Shown piece after piece: positions 7,952 to 16,126 of a stretch of DNA of 64,000 nt. The notes below the pieces were generated by a model. That model saw only the letters and a list, made by a program, of their open reading frames with translations, did no database searches and had not been told where the DNA came from. This DNA is from Enterobacter chuandaensis (GTDB lineage: Bacteria > Pseudomonadota > Gammaproteobacteria > Enterobacterales > Enterobacteriaceae). Positions within the stretch are counted from its first letter, which is position 1. Each line of letters starts with the position of its first letter. The DNA lies in NCBI RefSeq assembly GCF_003594915.1, contig NZ_QZCS01000002.1, positions 248,001 to 312,000 on the forward strand, read 5' to 3'. A program made the position numbers and the translations under genes.

Positions 7952-9094
7952 TCATTGCGCCACGCGCACCCAGCGCTGCTGCTGATGGCTTTTCACTATC
8001 GCATCAATGATATACATCACGTTTGCGCCGTTGTGAAACGTTGCAAACTGCGGCTTATCCGGCATCGCGCCCGCCTGCACGGCGCGGTAAAACTGCACCA
8101 TCATATTTTTGAAAGCGTCGGGCCAGCCTTCAATATGCCCGCCGGGGAAGTGGGCGCTGTCGGCAACGTCAGGGTTCATCAGGCCCGGATCGTCGGTGAG
8201 CGTCTGGTTGGCCTGCGCGCGATGGCCGATCCACAGCTGCTGCGGATTCTCCTGATCCCACGCCACTGACCGCTCGCTGCCGTTGATCTCAAACATCAGG
8301 CGGTTTTTACGCCCGGCGCTCACCTGCGAGACGCTAAAGCTGCCTTTACTGCCGTCGTCAAAGCGGAACAATACCGAGCCGAAGTCCTCGGTAGTAACCG
8401 GTTTGTCTTCATACTCCGCCTGCTCGTCGTGGGAGAAGGTTTGATTCCCGCCCTTGCTGGCTCTGCGCGTCGGCCAAACGATGGCGAGATCCGCCATCAC
8501 CTCGGTAATGCGCCGCCCGGTGACGAACTGCACCGTGTCACACCAGTGGGAGCCGATATCCGCCACCGCGCGCGATGCGCCGCCCAGCGCGGCATCCACG
8601 CGCCAGTTGTAGTCGGTTTCCAGCAGCATCCAGTCCTGCAGGTAGCTGCCGTGCGAGGCGAACAGCCGCCCGACGCTGCCCGCACGCATCATACTCGCCG
8701 CCTGGCGCACCATCGCAAACTGGCGATAGACAAAGCTGACGCCGTGTACCACGCCCGCCTGCTCCGCCAGCGCCACCAGCTCGCGCGCCTCGTCCGGGGT
8801 CATGCACAGCGGCTTTTCGGAAAAGACGTGTTTGCCCGCGCGCAGGATCTGGCGGTTAATCTCCGCGTGCAGGTGGTTCGGCGTGCAGTTGTGCACCACG
8901 TGCAGATCGGGGTGCGCCAGCAGTTCCTCGGCGCTGCCGTAGGCATGGGGCACATTCAAGGCTCGCGCCTTTTCCTGCGCCTGAGCCAGCGTGCCGTCGC
9001 AGAGCGCCACAACCTGCACAAAACCGAGACGCCGCAGCGCCTCGATATGCGCCGGGCCGATAAACCCGCTGCCGATAACCCCGACGTTAATCAT
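7952..9094 (-). CDS. Gfo/Idh/MocA-family oxidoreductase
   Basis: 380 residues from the ATG at 9094, preceded by GGAGG and overlapping the upstream gene by eight bases. The N-terminal Rossmann motif is VGVIGSGFIGPAHIEAL, and the family EKP motif appears as HVFSEKPLCM (about residues 90-100). The putative catalytic region has DIGSHWCDTVQF, with D and H in the usual positions. The family uses NAD(P) to oxidise or reduce hydroxyls of sugars, inositols and glycosides. Its partners here are a TIM-barrel isomerase/epimerase and a sugar or nucleoside symporter, which suggests catabolism via a keto-sugar intermediate. The exact substrate is unknown. A longer in-frame start at 9121 lacks a good ribosome site. 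Confidence 0.88.
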   Translation of the reverse strand: MINVGVIGSGFIGPAHIEALRRLGFVQVVALCDGTLAQAQEKARALNVPHAYGSAEELLAHPDLHVVHNCTPNHLHAEINRQILRAGKHVFSEKPLCMTPDEARELVALAEQAGVVHGVSFVYRQFAMVRQAASMMRAGSVGRLFASHGSYLQDWMLLETDYNWRVDAALGGASRAVADIGSHWCDTVQFVTGRRITEVMADLAIVWPTRRASKGGNQTFSHDEQAEYEDKPVTTEDFGSVLFRFDDGSKGSFSVSQVSAGRKNRLMFEINGSERSVAWDQENPQQLWIGHRAQANQTLTDDPGLMNPDVADSAHFPGGHIEGWPDAFKNMMVQFYRAVQAGAMPDKPQFATFHNGANVMYIIDAIVKSHQQQRWVRVAQ

Positions 9095-10112
9095 GCTTGC
9101 CTCCAGCAGCGAAATCATCAAACGCGCGTCCGGAAACCGGAATGATGTGGCGGCGGATAAATTCGCTGCCTTCCCGCGCGCCGGTTTCGCCGTCCTTCAG
9201 GCAGCACTCCCACTCCAGCACCGCCCAGCCGTCATAGTCGTACTGGGTCAGCTTGCTGAAAATGCCCTTAAAGTCGATCTGCCCGTCGCCGAGCGAACGG
9301 AAGCGACCGGCGCGGTTGATCCACGGCTGGTAGCCGCCGTAGACACCGCTGCGCCCGCTGGAGCGGAACTCCGCATCCTTCACGTGAAACGCCTTGATGC
9401 GCGCGTGGTAGATGTCGATAAAGGTCAGGTAGTCCATCTGCTGCAGCAGCATATGGCTCGGATCAAAGAGAATGTTGCAGCGCGGATGGTTATCCACCAG
9501 CGCCAGAAAACGCTCGAAGGTCACGCCGTCGTGCAGATCTTCCCCCGGATGCAGCTCAAAGCAGACGTCCACGCCCTGCTCGTCGAAGGTATCCAGAATC
9601 GGCCGCCAGCGGGTTGCCAATTCCTTGAATGCATCCTGAAAACGCTGCTCATTGTGCGGCGGCCACGGGTAGAAAAACGGCCAGGCCAGCGAGCCGGAGA
9701 AGGTGGCGTGCGCTTTCAGGCCTAATCTGGCCGAGGCAACCGCCGCCTGCTTCAGCTTTTCCGTCGCCCACGCCCGGCGGGCCGCATCATTACCGCGCAC
9801 GGACGCGGGCGCGAAGTGGTCAAACGCGTCGCTGTAGGCCGGGTTTACCGCCACGAGTTGCCCTTCCAGATGGGTCGACAGTTCGCTGATGACCAGCCCG
9901 TGCGCGGCCAGCCTGGCGGCGATGTCATCGCAGTAGCTCTGGCTCTCCGCCGCTTTCTCCACATCAAAAATATGCGGATGGTTGCAGGGGAGCTGCACCG
10001 CTTTGTAACCCTTTGCAGCCGCCCATCCTGCCAGCCCGTCGAGGTTATTAAACGGCGCTTCTGCGCCAATAAACTGCGACAGAAAAATGCCGGGTCCTTT
10101 TATCGTCCTCAT
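9087..10112 (-). CDS. Sugar phosphate isomerase/epimerase-like TIM-barrel protein (AP_endonuc_2 family)
   Basis: 341 residues; the start at 10112 follows AGGAGG. Likely metal-binding residues of the xylose-isomerase-like barrel are visible as CFELHPGED (Glu), NILFDPSHM (Asp, His), AFHVKDAEF (His, Asp) and a late AVLEWECC (Glu). These enzymes isomerise or epimerise sugars, or cleave keto-glycosides, with a divalent metal. It is the second gene of a minus-strand operon, 15 bases after the symporter gene and overlapping the dehydrogenase by eight bases, so the three are surely co-expressed. Reaction and substrate are not deducible from sequence alone. Confidence 0.87.
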   Translation of the reverse strand: MRTIKGPGIFLSQFIGAEAPFNNLDGLAGWAAAKGYKAVQLPCNHPHIFDVEKAAESQSYCDDIAARLAAHGLVISELSTHLEGQLVAVNPAYSDAFDHFAPASVRGNDAARRAWATEKLKQAAVASARLGLKAHATFSGSLAWPFFYPWPPHNEQRFQDAFKELATRWRPILDTFDEQGVDVCFELHPGEDLHDGVTFERFLALVDNHPRCNILFDPSHMLLQQMDYLTFIDIYHARIKAFHVKDAEFRSSGRSGVYGGYQPWINRAGRFRSLGDGQIDFKGIFSKLTQYDYDGWAVLEWECCLKDGETGAREGSEFIRRHIIPVSGRAFDDFAAGGKHD

Positions 10113-10127
10113 ACCACCTCCTGAACG

Positions 10128-11363
10128 TTACGCCTTGTCATCGTCATACTTAAACGTGAGAAGGAAAATTAGCGCGATCGCCGCGGCAGCCACCGCCGGG
10201 ATCCACCAGAATGTCACCCACGCCTGCGGCACGGTCTGCCCGGCCACCAGGCGGTTATAAAGCGCGCCAGAGATCTGCGAGCCGAGCAGCATGCCGATGC
10301 CGTAGGTGAACATCACGATCATGCTCTGCGCCTGGCCTTTCACCTTTTCGCCCGCCACGCGGTCGGTGTAGATAAAGCCGACGACAAAGAAGAAATCGTA
10401 GCAGACGCCGTGGAGCAGAATGCCGAGGTATAGCAGGATGCGCCCCTCCTCGCTCACGCCCAGTGCGAACATGGCGTAACGCACAAACCACGCCAGCATG
10501 CCGATCAGCAGCATGACCTTCACGCCCAGACGGCGGAACAGCAGCGGAATGACCAGCATGAAGAAGATTTCCGACATCTGCCCGAACGACATGGCGGTAC
10601 TGACGTCGGCAATTCCGGCATCCGCCAGATACGAGGCGGTGTAGGCATAGTAGGTGCCGAGCGGAACGGAGATCAGCATCGCGCAGACGGAGAAGACGAA
10701 AAAGTGGCGGGTTTTGAGCAGCGCAAAGGCATCCGCGCAGAAGAGATCGCGCACCTTCACCGGCAGGCCTTTCGCCGGGGCAGGCGTGTGCGGCAACGTC
10801 AGGCTGTAAAGCGCCAGCAGCACGGAGCTTATCGCCGCCACCTGGAAGATGGTGACGCTGGACGCCACGCCGGTGACGCCGATGAAAATGCCCGCCACGA
10901 TCCAGCCGATGGTGCCGAACACGCGTACTACCGGGAAGGTTTTATCCACGTTCGCCAGGCTGTGGAACGCGATGTTATTGGTCAGCGCCAGCGTCGGCAT
11001 GTAGCAGAGCGTGTAGCCAAACAGCAGGCCAATCAGCAGCGCGCCGTTTTCGGCAATCAGCGCCCCCGGCACAAACCAGAGGATGGCCGCGCCCGCCAGG
11101 TGCATCACCGCCATCACCTTCTGCGAGGCGAAGAAGCGGTCCACCAGCATCCCGAGCACGAACGGCGAGAGAATGGAGGCAATTGGGCCAGCGGAGAACG
11201 CATCGCCAATCAGCAGAGACATGTTGTGCTGGGTCATCACCAGGCCGAGCGTAACCGACCAGCTACCCCAGATAAAAAACTGCAGAAACATCATCAGCGA
11301 CAGACGCGGCACCAGCAGCCGGTGCTGCGCTATGGCCTTTTCACTACTTTCAGTTGACACCAT
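10128..11363 (-). CDS. Nucleoside/sugar:proton symporter (NupG/YegT-like MFS)
   Basis: 411 residues from the ATG at 11363, with GTGAGG upstream; a GTG start 12 bases further up is possible. Twelve hydrophobic segments are apparent, beginning LSLMMFLQFFIWGSWSVTLG, which is typical of the Nuc_H_symport family (NupG, XapB, YegT). These are inner-membrane proton symporters for nucleosides or related glycosides. As first gene of the operon with an isomerase, a dehydrogenase and a LacI regulator, it probably imports their substrate. Two perfect GTAATCGATTAC operators lie 22-64 bases before the start. Confidence 0.87.
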   Translation of the reverse strand: MVSTESSEKAIAQHRLLVPRLSLMMFLQFFIWGSWSVTLGLVMTQHNMSLLIGDAFSAGPIASILSPFVLGMLVDRFFASQKVMAVMHLAGAAILWFVPGALIAENGALLIGLLFGYTLCYMPTLALTNNIAFHSLANVDKTFPVVRVFGTIGWIVAGIFIGVTGVASSVTIFQVAAISSVLLALYSLTLPHTPAPAKGLPVKVRDLFCADAFALLKTRHFFVFSVCAMLISVPLGTYYAYTASYLADAGIADVSTAMSFGQMSEIFFMLVIPLLFRRLGVKVMLLIGMLAWFVRYAMFALGVSEEGRILLYLGILLHGVCYDFFFVVGFIYTDRVAGEKVKGQAQSMIVMFTYGIGMLLGSQISGALYNRLVAGQTVPQAWVTFWWIPAVAAAAIALIFLLTFKYDDDKA

Positions 11364-11384
11364 GATAAGCCTCACCCGGAAAAA

Positions 11385-11396
11385 GTAATCGATTAC
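11385..11396. promoter_or_regulatory. LacI-type operator, proximal copy
   Basis: The perfect palindrome GTAATCGATTAC with A-rich flanks has the central CG typical of LacI/PurR-family sites. It sits 22 bases upstream of the symporter start, in the likely promoter of the carbohydrate operon. Confidence 0.75.
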
Positions 11397-11415
11397 AAAA
11401 CAGTTCAGATAAAAA

Positions 11416-11427
11416 GTAATCGATTAC
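11416..11427. promoter_or_regulatory. LacI-type operator, distal copy
   Basis: A second identical GTAATCGATTAC, including matching flanks, has its centre 31 bases from the first, about three helical turns. The pair suggests cooperative binding by the repressor encoded at 6905-7876. Confidence 0.75.
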
Positions 11428-11510
11428 AAAATAAAGATCCTGTGGATCGAAACAGATTTGGGAGAGGGGTCACGATAAAGATCGCTGTATGACAAAACGA
11501 GGCATTTTGA

Positions 11511-11539
11511 TTGTCGATATAGCCAATAGGCTATAAAAT
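11511..11539 (+). promoter_or_regulatory. Promoter and operator of the toxin-antitoxin pair
   Basis: A -35 candidate TTGTCG (11511-11516) and a -10 candidate TAAAAT (11534-11539) are 17 bases apart. The inverted repeat TATAGCC/GGCTATA (11518-11524 and 11529-11535) fills the spacer, the expected place for an antitoxin-bound operator. Confidence 0.55.
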
Positions 11540-11568
11540 GATACCGCGAGGAAGCTACAGGAGAAACG

Positions 11569-11931
11569 ATGTGGAATGTCGAGACAACGGACAGATTTGA
11601 CGAATGGTTCTTTGAACAAACAACAGCATTAAAAGAAGATGTACTGGCGACGATGCATATTCTTGCTGAATTTGGCCCGACGCTTGGGCGACCGTACGTA
11701 GACACCGTGAAGGCTTCAGCCTATGCGAACATGAAAGAGTTACGGATTCAACATGCGGGAAATCCCATCAGAGCCTTTTTTGCTTTTGATCCCGACCGTA
11801 AGGCAATTGTGCTCTGTGCTGGCGACAAAACCGGTTGCAATCAAAAACGGTTTTATAACGAAATGATCACGCTGGCTGACGTTGAGTACAGCAGACATCT
11901 GGCGGATAAGGAGGCCATATGGCAACGCTAA
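11569..11931 (+). CDS. HigB-type (RelE/Gp49-like) toxin
   Basis: 120 residues, the usual size for Gp49-like HigB toxins. Characteristic stretches are the N-terminal VETTDRFDEWF, the basic core MKELRIQHAGNPIRAFFAFD, and a C-terminal region with lysines and arginines (KTGCNQKRFYNEM). The family has the RelE fold and cleaves mRNA in the ribosomal A site. It precedes the antitoxin and overlaps it by 13 bases, the inverted order typical of higBA. AGGAG lies just before the ATG. A 7-base inverted repeat sits inside the promoter. Toxicity is inferred from family only. Confidence 0.87.
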   Translation: MWNVETTDRFDEWFFEQTTALKEDVLATMHILAEFGPTLGRPYVDTVKASAYANMKELRIQHAGNPIRAFFAFDPDRKAIVLCAGDKTGCNQKRFYNEMITLADVEYSRHLADKEAIWQR

Positions 11932-12218
11932 AAGAACTGATGGCACAACAAAGCGCGGAAAGTCAGGAGCGTATTGCGGCTAAAGTTGACGTGATGCGCA
12001 GAATTGTTGCCCTGAACCAGCTGCGGGAAGAGCTCAATGTTTCCCAGACAGAGCTGGCCGAGGCAATGGGGGTAAAACAACCCACTGTGGCAAAAATCGA
12101 ACAGCCGGGAAACGATCCCCGGCTTTCAACGCTCAAGCGCTATGTCAGTGCGCTCGGCGGTGAAATGAGCATTGATGTGACGTTACCGAATGGGAAACGG
12201 ATCGCGTTTCAGATTTGA
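11919..12218 (+). CDS. HigA-type XRE antitoxin
   Basis: 99 residues with a Cro/C1 helix-turn-helix at about residues 36-90; QTELAEAMGVKQPTVAKIEQ carries the two DNA-contact helices. The N-terminal 35 residues are charged and helical, possibly the toxin-neutralising part. The C-terminus ends in a short beta-like tail (MSIDVTLPNGKRIAFQI). It starts inside the toxin gene after AAGGAGG, so the two are translationally coupled. It should bind and neutralise the toxin and repress the operon at the palindrome near 11518-11535. Confidence 0.88.
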   Translation: MATLKELMAQQSAESQERIAAKVDVMRRIVALNQLREELNVSQTELAEAMGVKQPTVAKIEQPGNDPRLSTLKRYVSALGGEMSIDVTLPNGKRIAFQI

Positions 12219-12534
12219 TACTGCACGTTCAAAGCCGGGTGCGGCCTGGTGCCCTCACTCCGGCCCTCTCCCACAGGGCTGAGGGATCCCCAGTAATTTA
12301 TAAGCAGAAGCAATAACGTTGTTTCAGAACGAGTTAAGTCTTTCAGCGATGCCCTGGCACGTTCACCGGTCATGTCCTAACAGAGCAGCAAGGAACGTGA
12401 AGTGAACGGAATGACCACCAGAGCCGTATGTTCCCCCTCACCTCAGCCCTCTCCCTCAAGGGAGAGGGGGTCGTCCGTGCTGGCATTATTTTGTGGGGGA
12501 ACCCTCAGCCCACAGGGAGAGGGAGAAAAGCAGA
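12219..12534. repeat. Gene-free stretch with degenerate copies of a C/G-rich intergenic repeat
   Basis: This 316-base stretch holds no credible gene. It contains three copies or fragments of the palindromic repeat found elsewhere in the window: 12252-12285 (CCCTCACTCC..GGGCTGAGGG), 12431-12471 (CCCTCACCTCAGCCCTCTCC with its complement) and a partial one at 12502-12525. The segment between them shows nothing I recognise. The copy next to pheP may help end its transcript. Confidence 0.6.
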
Positions 12535-13923
12535 TCACTTTTTTCGGGATAATTTAAACGCAATAAACAGGAACACCACCCACACCGGCAGCAGCATCGC
12601 CGAGAGACGCATCTCCTCCATGGTGCACATCAGCACCAGAATCAGCCCCAGGAATGCAATACAAATGTAGTTCCCCGCCGGGTAGAGCAGCGCTTTGAAC
12701 TGCGTCTCACGACCCTTTCGGCGCATCGCGGCGCGGAAGCGCAGGTGCGCCAGGCAGATCATGATCCAGTTCAGCAGCAGCGTGGCGACAACCAGCGCCA
12801 TCAGCAGGCCAAACGCCTCTTTCGGCAGCAAATAGTTAATCAGTACCACCAGCGAGGTGATTGCGCCGGAAAGGAACAGCGAGTTGACCGGCACGCCGCG
12901 ACGGCTGACGCGGGTAAGGAACTTCGGCGCGTTGCCCTGCACGGAGAGGCCAAACAGCATGCGGCTGTTAGAGTAAACCCCGCTGTTATAAACCGACAGC
13001 GACGCCACGAGGATAACGAAGTTCAGCGCCGAAGCGACCACGTTACTGTTCAGATCGTGGAAAATCATCACGAACGGGCTGCTGTTGGACTTCACTTCCA
13101 CCCACGGGTAGAGCGCCAGCAGTACCACCAGCGAGCCGATGTAGAACAGCAGAATACGGTACACCACCTGGTTGACCGCTTTCGGAATGCTTTTGTGCGG
13201 GTCGCGCGCTTCGGCAGCAGTGATGCCAATCAGCTCCAGCCCGCCGAAGGAGAACATGATCACCGCCAGCGACAGGATCAGCCCTTTCCAGCCGGTCGCC
13301 AGGAAGCCGCCGTGCTGCCAGAGGTTGTCGATAGTCGCCCGCTCGCCGCCGTGGCCGGAGAACAGCAGCCACAGACCAAAGCCGATCATACCGATAATCG
13401 CCAGCACTTTAATCAGCGCAAACCAAAACTCAGTTTCACCGTAAAGACGCACGTTGACGAGGTTAACGGCGTTAATGATGATGAAGAAGGCCGCCGCCCA
13501 GATCCACGTCGGCACGTCCGGGAGCCAGTACTGCATATAAATGCCTGCGGCGGTCAGCTCTGCCATCCCCACCAGCACGAACATCACCCAGTAGTTCCAG
13601 CCGGAAAGGAAGCCTGCGAACGGGCCCCAGTATTTATAGGCAAAGTGTGCGAAGGAGCCTGACACCGGCTCTTCAACGACCATCTCGCCGAGCTGGCGCA
13701 TGATCAGGAAGGCGATAATCCCGGCGATAGCGTAACCCAGCAGAACCGCCGGACCGGCCATCTGAATAGCGGGGCCGATACCGAGAAATAGCCCAGTACC
13801 GATTGCGCCGCCGAGGGCAATTAACTGAATATGTCGATTTTGCAAACCACGTTGCAGCGTCGGATTCTGATCCGACGAAGCTTCAGCGCTACCATGGCCT
13901 GAAGCGGATGACGCGTCTTTCAC
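12535..13923 (-). CDS. pheP: Phenylalanine-specific permease PheP
   Basis: 462 residues (E. coli PheP has 458). It is a 12-helix amino acid-polyamine-organocation transporter with the family start RGLQNRHIQLIALGGAIGTG (helix 1) and EEPVSGSFAHFAYKYWGPF before helix 3. PheP imports phenylalanine with a proton across the inner membrane. The start is GTG at 13923 after an AGGGG stretch; residues 1-25 are a hydrophilic cytoplasmic tail. In E. coli pheP borders ybdG; here about 5.6 kb of accessory genes lie between them. No attenuator or leader peptide was seen. Confidence 0.95.
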   Translation of the reverse strand: MKDASSASGHGSAEASSDQNPTLQRGLQNRHIQLIALGGAIGTGLFLGIGPAIQMAGPAVLLGYAIAGIIAFLIMRQLGEMVVEEPVSGSFAHFAYKYWGPFAGFLSGWNYWVMFVLVGMAELTAAGIYMQYWLPDVPTWIWAAAFFIIINAVNLVNVRLYGETEFWFALIKVLAIIGMIGFGLWLLFSGHGGERATIDNLWQHGGFLATGWKGLILSLAVIMFSFGGLELIGITAAEARDPHKSIPKAVNQVVYRILLFYIGSLVVLLALYPWVEVKSNSSPFVMIFHDLNSNVVASALNFVILVASLSVYNSGVYSNSRMLFGLSVQGNAPKFLTRVSRRGVPVNSLFLSGAITSLVVLINYLLPKEAFGLLMALVVATLLLNWIMICLAHLRFRAAMRRKGRETQFKALLYPAGNYICIAFLGLILVLMCTMEEMRLSAMLLPVWVVFLFIAFKLSRKK

Positions 13924-13991
13924 GCCCTACCCCTGTCTCTTTTTTAGAAGGGGCACGTTTTAACACTTCATGCTGGTGGTAGCAAGCTTAA

Positions 13992-14017
13992 CGCCGGGCC
14001 AGCGCATGCGCCCGGCG
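13992..14017 (-). terminator. Hairpin after the phoX-like gene
   Basis: Eight-base arms CGCCGGGC and GCCCGGCG, with a ten-base loop, lie eight bases beyond the phoX-type stop codon. Only a short T-containing stretch follows on the minus strand, so termination strength is uncertain. Confidence 0.5.
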
Positions 14018-14025
14018 CGTAAACG

Positions 14026-15999
14026 TCACGACCCGATGATGCCGCCGTCCGCTTTGGTAATCACCACCGTTGACGAACGCGGGCGTCCGTTCGGGCTGGC
14101 GTCCGGCCAGTTGGAGACGGCGCGCGGATTGGCCGGGTCGGTAATATCATCCCCGCCCTCCCCCGGGTGCTGAATGTTGATAAACAGCGTCCGGTTGTCT
14201 GGCGTAAACGCAATGCCGGTGATCTCACACCCGCGCGGCCCGGTCAGAAATCGGCGATACTCGTTGGTGCCCGGAATGGTAGCTACCATCTGATTATTGC
14301 CCATCCCCTCGTATGCTTTCTTATTGATGGTGCTGGAGGAGACGTCGGTCTGGATCCACAGCACGCCCTGGTGATCGAAAGAGAGTCCATCAGGACTGCC
14401 GAATGCCGCGCCCTGCATGGAGCCTTTGGCCTTCGGATCGTCGCCGTCGGTGCGTCCGGCCATCACCAGAATATCCCACTTAAAGCGTGCGGCAGCAGGG
14501 TCTGCTCCGTCTTCGTGCCAGTGCATAATATGACCAAACACGTTGTTGGCGCGCGGGTTGGCGGCATCCACCGGCGCCTTCCCCTCTTTTCCGCGATCGC
14601 TATTGTTGGTGAGCGTACAGTAGACGCTGCCGCTGGCGTGCGGATCGACGGCTATCCACTCCGGACGATCCATTTTGGTTGCCCCCACCGCGTCGGCCGC
14701 CAGGCGGGTTTTAATCAGCAGATCGCCCTGGCTTTCAAACCCTTTGCTCTTATCCAGACCGTTTTGCCCGAAGATAAGCGGCAGCCAGTCGCCGCTCCCG
14801 TCCTCGTTGAACCTGGCGACGAACAGCGTGCCGGAGGTCAGCAGCTGCATATTGGCTTCACGGTTCGCGGGATCGTATTTTTTATCCGAGACGAACTTAT
14901 AGATGTACTCAAACTTCTGGTCGTCACCCATATAGACCACCACGCGGTTATCGGCCGCGAGCGTGACGGCCGCCCCCTCATGCTTAAAGCGGCCCAGCGC
15001 GGTGTGCTTGCGCGGCGTGGAGGTCGGGTTATAGGGATCGATCTCCACGACCCAGCCGAAACGGTTGGGTTCGTTAGGGGTTTTATCGACGCTGAACCGC
15101 TCATCCACCTCGTTCCAGCGGTAGGATTCATCGCTGTCGCTGATGCCGTAGCGTTTTTCCAGCGGGTTGCGATCGGCTTTTTTGACAAAAATATCCGACC
15201 AGTTCTCCTCGCAGGTGAGATAGGTACCCCACGGCGTATGGCCGTTAGCGCAGTTTTGCATGGTGCCCAGCACGCGCTCCCCTTTCGGGTCGGCGGCGGT
15301 TTTCATTAAGTCCTGATGCCGCGCAGGGCCGGTAAGCTGCATCGGCGTATTGACGGTGATGCGGCGGGCATAGGAGGACGGGCGTACCACCTGCCAGTCG
15401 CTGCCGGTTTTTTTCACTTCCACCACCGACACGCCCATCGCGTTCTGCCCCTTGCGGGCCTTGTCGAGGCTCCAGTTCGCCGTCCCGTCGGTAAACAGCA
15501 TTCCGTTGTCGATGTATTCATGGTTCAGCGCCAGCAGGCCATGCTCCGGGTTGTGCGCCCCCTGCGGCAGGCTAAACCACGCCATCCCGTCGTGGTGCAT
15601 GCCCGCCTGCACGGCCTGTTCGTCCGTGGTGTTGCTGGCGTCCGGCTTAAAGGCCGGCATGTTGCCCTTGATCCCCGTCGGCTCACCCCAGCGATAGAAC
15701 GGGCGGGCAATATAGCCTTCCGGCACCCTGACCGTATCCTCCGTGGAGACGTCAATGCTGGTAAAGCCCAGGGAAACCGCCTTTGCCAGCGCGGAAGGCT
15801 TCGATACCGCGGCAACGGCATTTTCGGGTTTGATCAAAAAGGGGAATGAAACGGCAGCCCCCGCCACGGCGCCCATCTGGAGAAAACGGCGGCGGGAGAG
15901 GAACATCTCTGCAACCTCGGAGAAAACCGGGTTGGCGCTGCGGTTAGCGATGTCGTCGCGATGTTCTTTTTTAAATACGGATTTGAGGGGTCTGCCCAT
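14026..15999 (-). CDS. PhoX-family phosphatase (DUF839), Tat-exported
   Basis: 657 residues. A twin-arginine motif SRRRFLQ at residues 35-41 is followed by a hydrophobic run (GAVAGAAVSFPFLI), so the folded protein should reach the periplasm through Tat. The body has the PhoX/DUF839 pattern: GLLALNHEYID, GTYLTCEENW, and DGLSFDHQGVLWIQTD near the C-terminus. PhoX enzymes are monomeric calcium/iron-dependent alkaline phosphatases. The start at 15999 follows AGGAAG. The gene is monocistronic, between pheP and the TonB receptor. Similarity places it in the family; phosphatase activity is not shown by sequence alone, and no canonical PHO box was found upstream. Confidence 0.88.
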   Translation of the reverse strand: MGRPLKSVFKKEHRDDIANRSANPVFSEVAEMFLSRRRFLQMGAVAGAAVSFPFLIKPENAVAAVSKPSALAKAVSLGFTSIDVSTEDTVRVPEGYIARPFYRWGEPTGIKGNMPAFKPDASNTTDEQAVQAGMHHDGMAWFSLPQGAHNPEHGLLALNHEYIDNGMLFTDGTANWSLDKARKGQNAMGVSVVEVKKTGSDWQVVRPSSYARRITVNTPMQLTGPARHQDLMKTAADPKGERVLGTMQNCANGHTPWGTYLTCEENWSDIFVKKADRNPLEKRYGISDSDESYRWNEVDERFSVDKTPNEPNRFGWVVEIDPYNPTSTPRKHTALGRFKHEGAAVTLAADNRVVVYMGDDQKFEYIYKFVSDKKYDPANREANMQLLTSGTLFVARFNEDGSGDWLPLIFGQNGLDKSKGFESQGDLLIKTRLAADAVGATKMDRPEWIAVDPHASGSVYCTLTNNSDRGKEGKAPVDAANPRANNVFGHIMHWHEDGADPAAARFKWDILVMAGRTDGDDPKAKGSMQGAAFGSPDGLSFDHQGVLWIQTDVSSSTINKKAYEGMGNNQMVATIPGTNEYRRFLTGPRGCEITGIAFTPDNRTLFINIQHPGEGGDDITDPANPRAVSNWPDASPNGRPRSSTVVITKADGGIIGS

Positions 16000-16091
16000 A
16001 GCGGCTTCCTGTCATTGGCCAAGAGGTAAAGAGTTGGCGACCAGTGTAAGAAGCTTTTATTACAATTTTATAACACAGTGACGGAAGGATG

Positions 16092-16107
16092 GGGGCATCC
16101 GTGCCCC
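16092..16107 (-). terminator. Hairpin after the TonB receptor gene
   Basis: Arms GGGGCA and TGCCCC with a four-base loop lie 19 bases past the receptor stop. No T-run follows on the minus strand, so this is a weak terminator candidate. Confidence 0.35.
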
Positions 16108-16126
16108 GGATAACGAGGTGGAACGC

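Noticed and set aside
16059..16079. Possible PHO box upstream of the phoX-like gene
   Set aside because: Two CTGTCAT-like heptamers can be found but each has two mismatches and their start-to-start distance is 13 rather than 11 bases.
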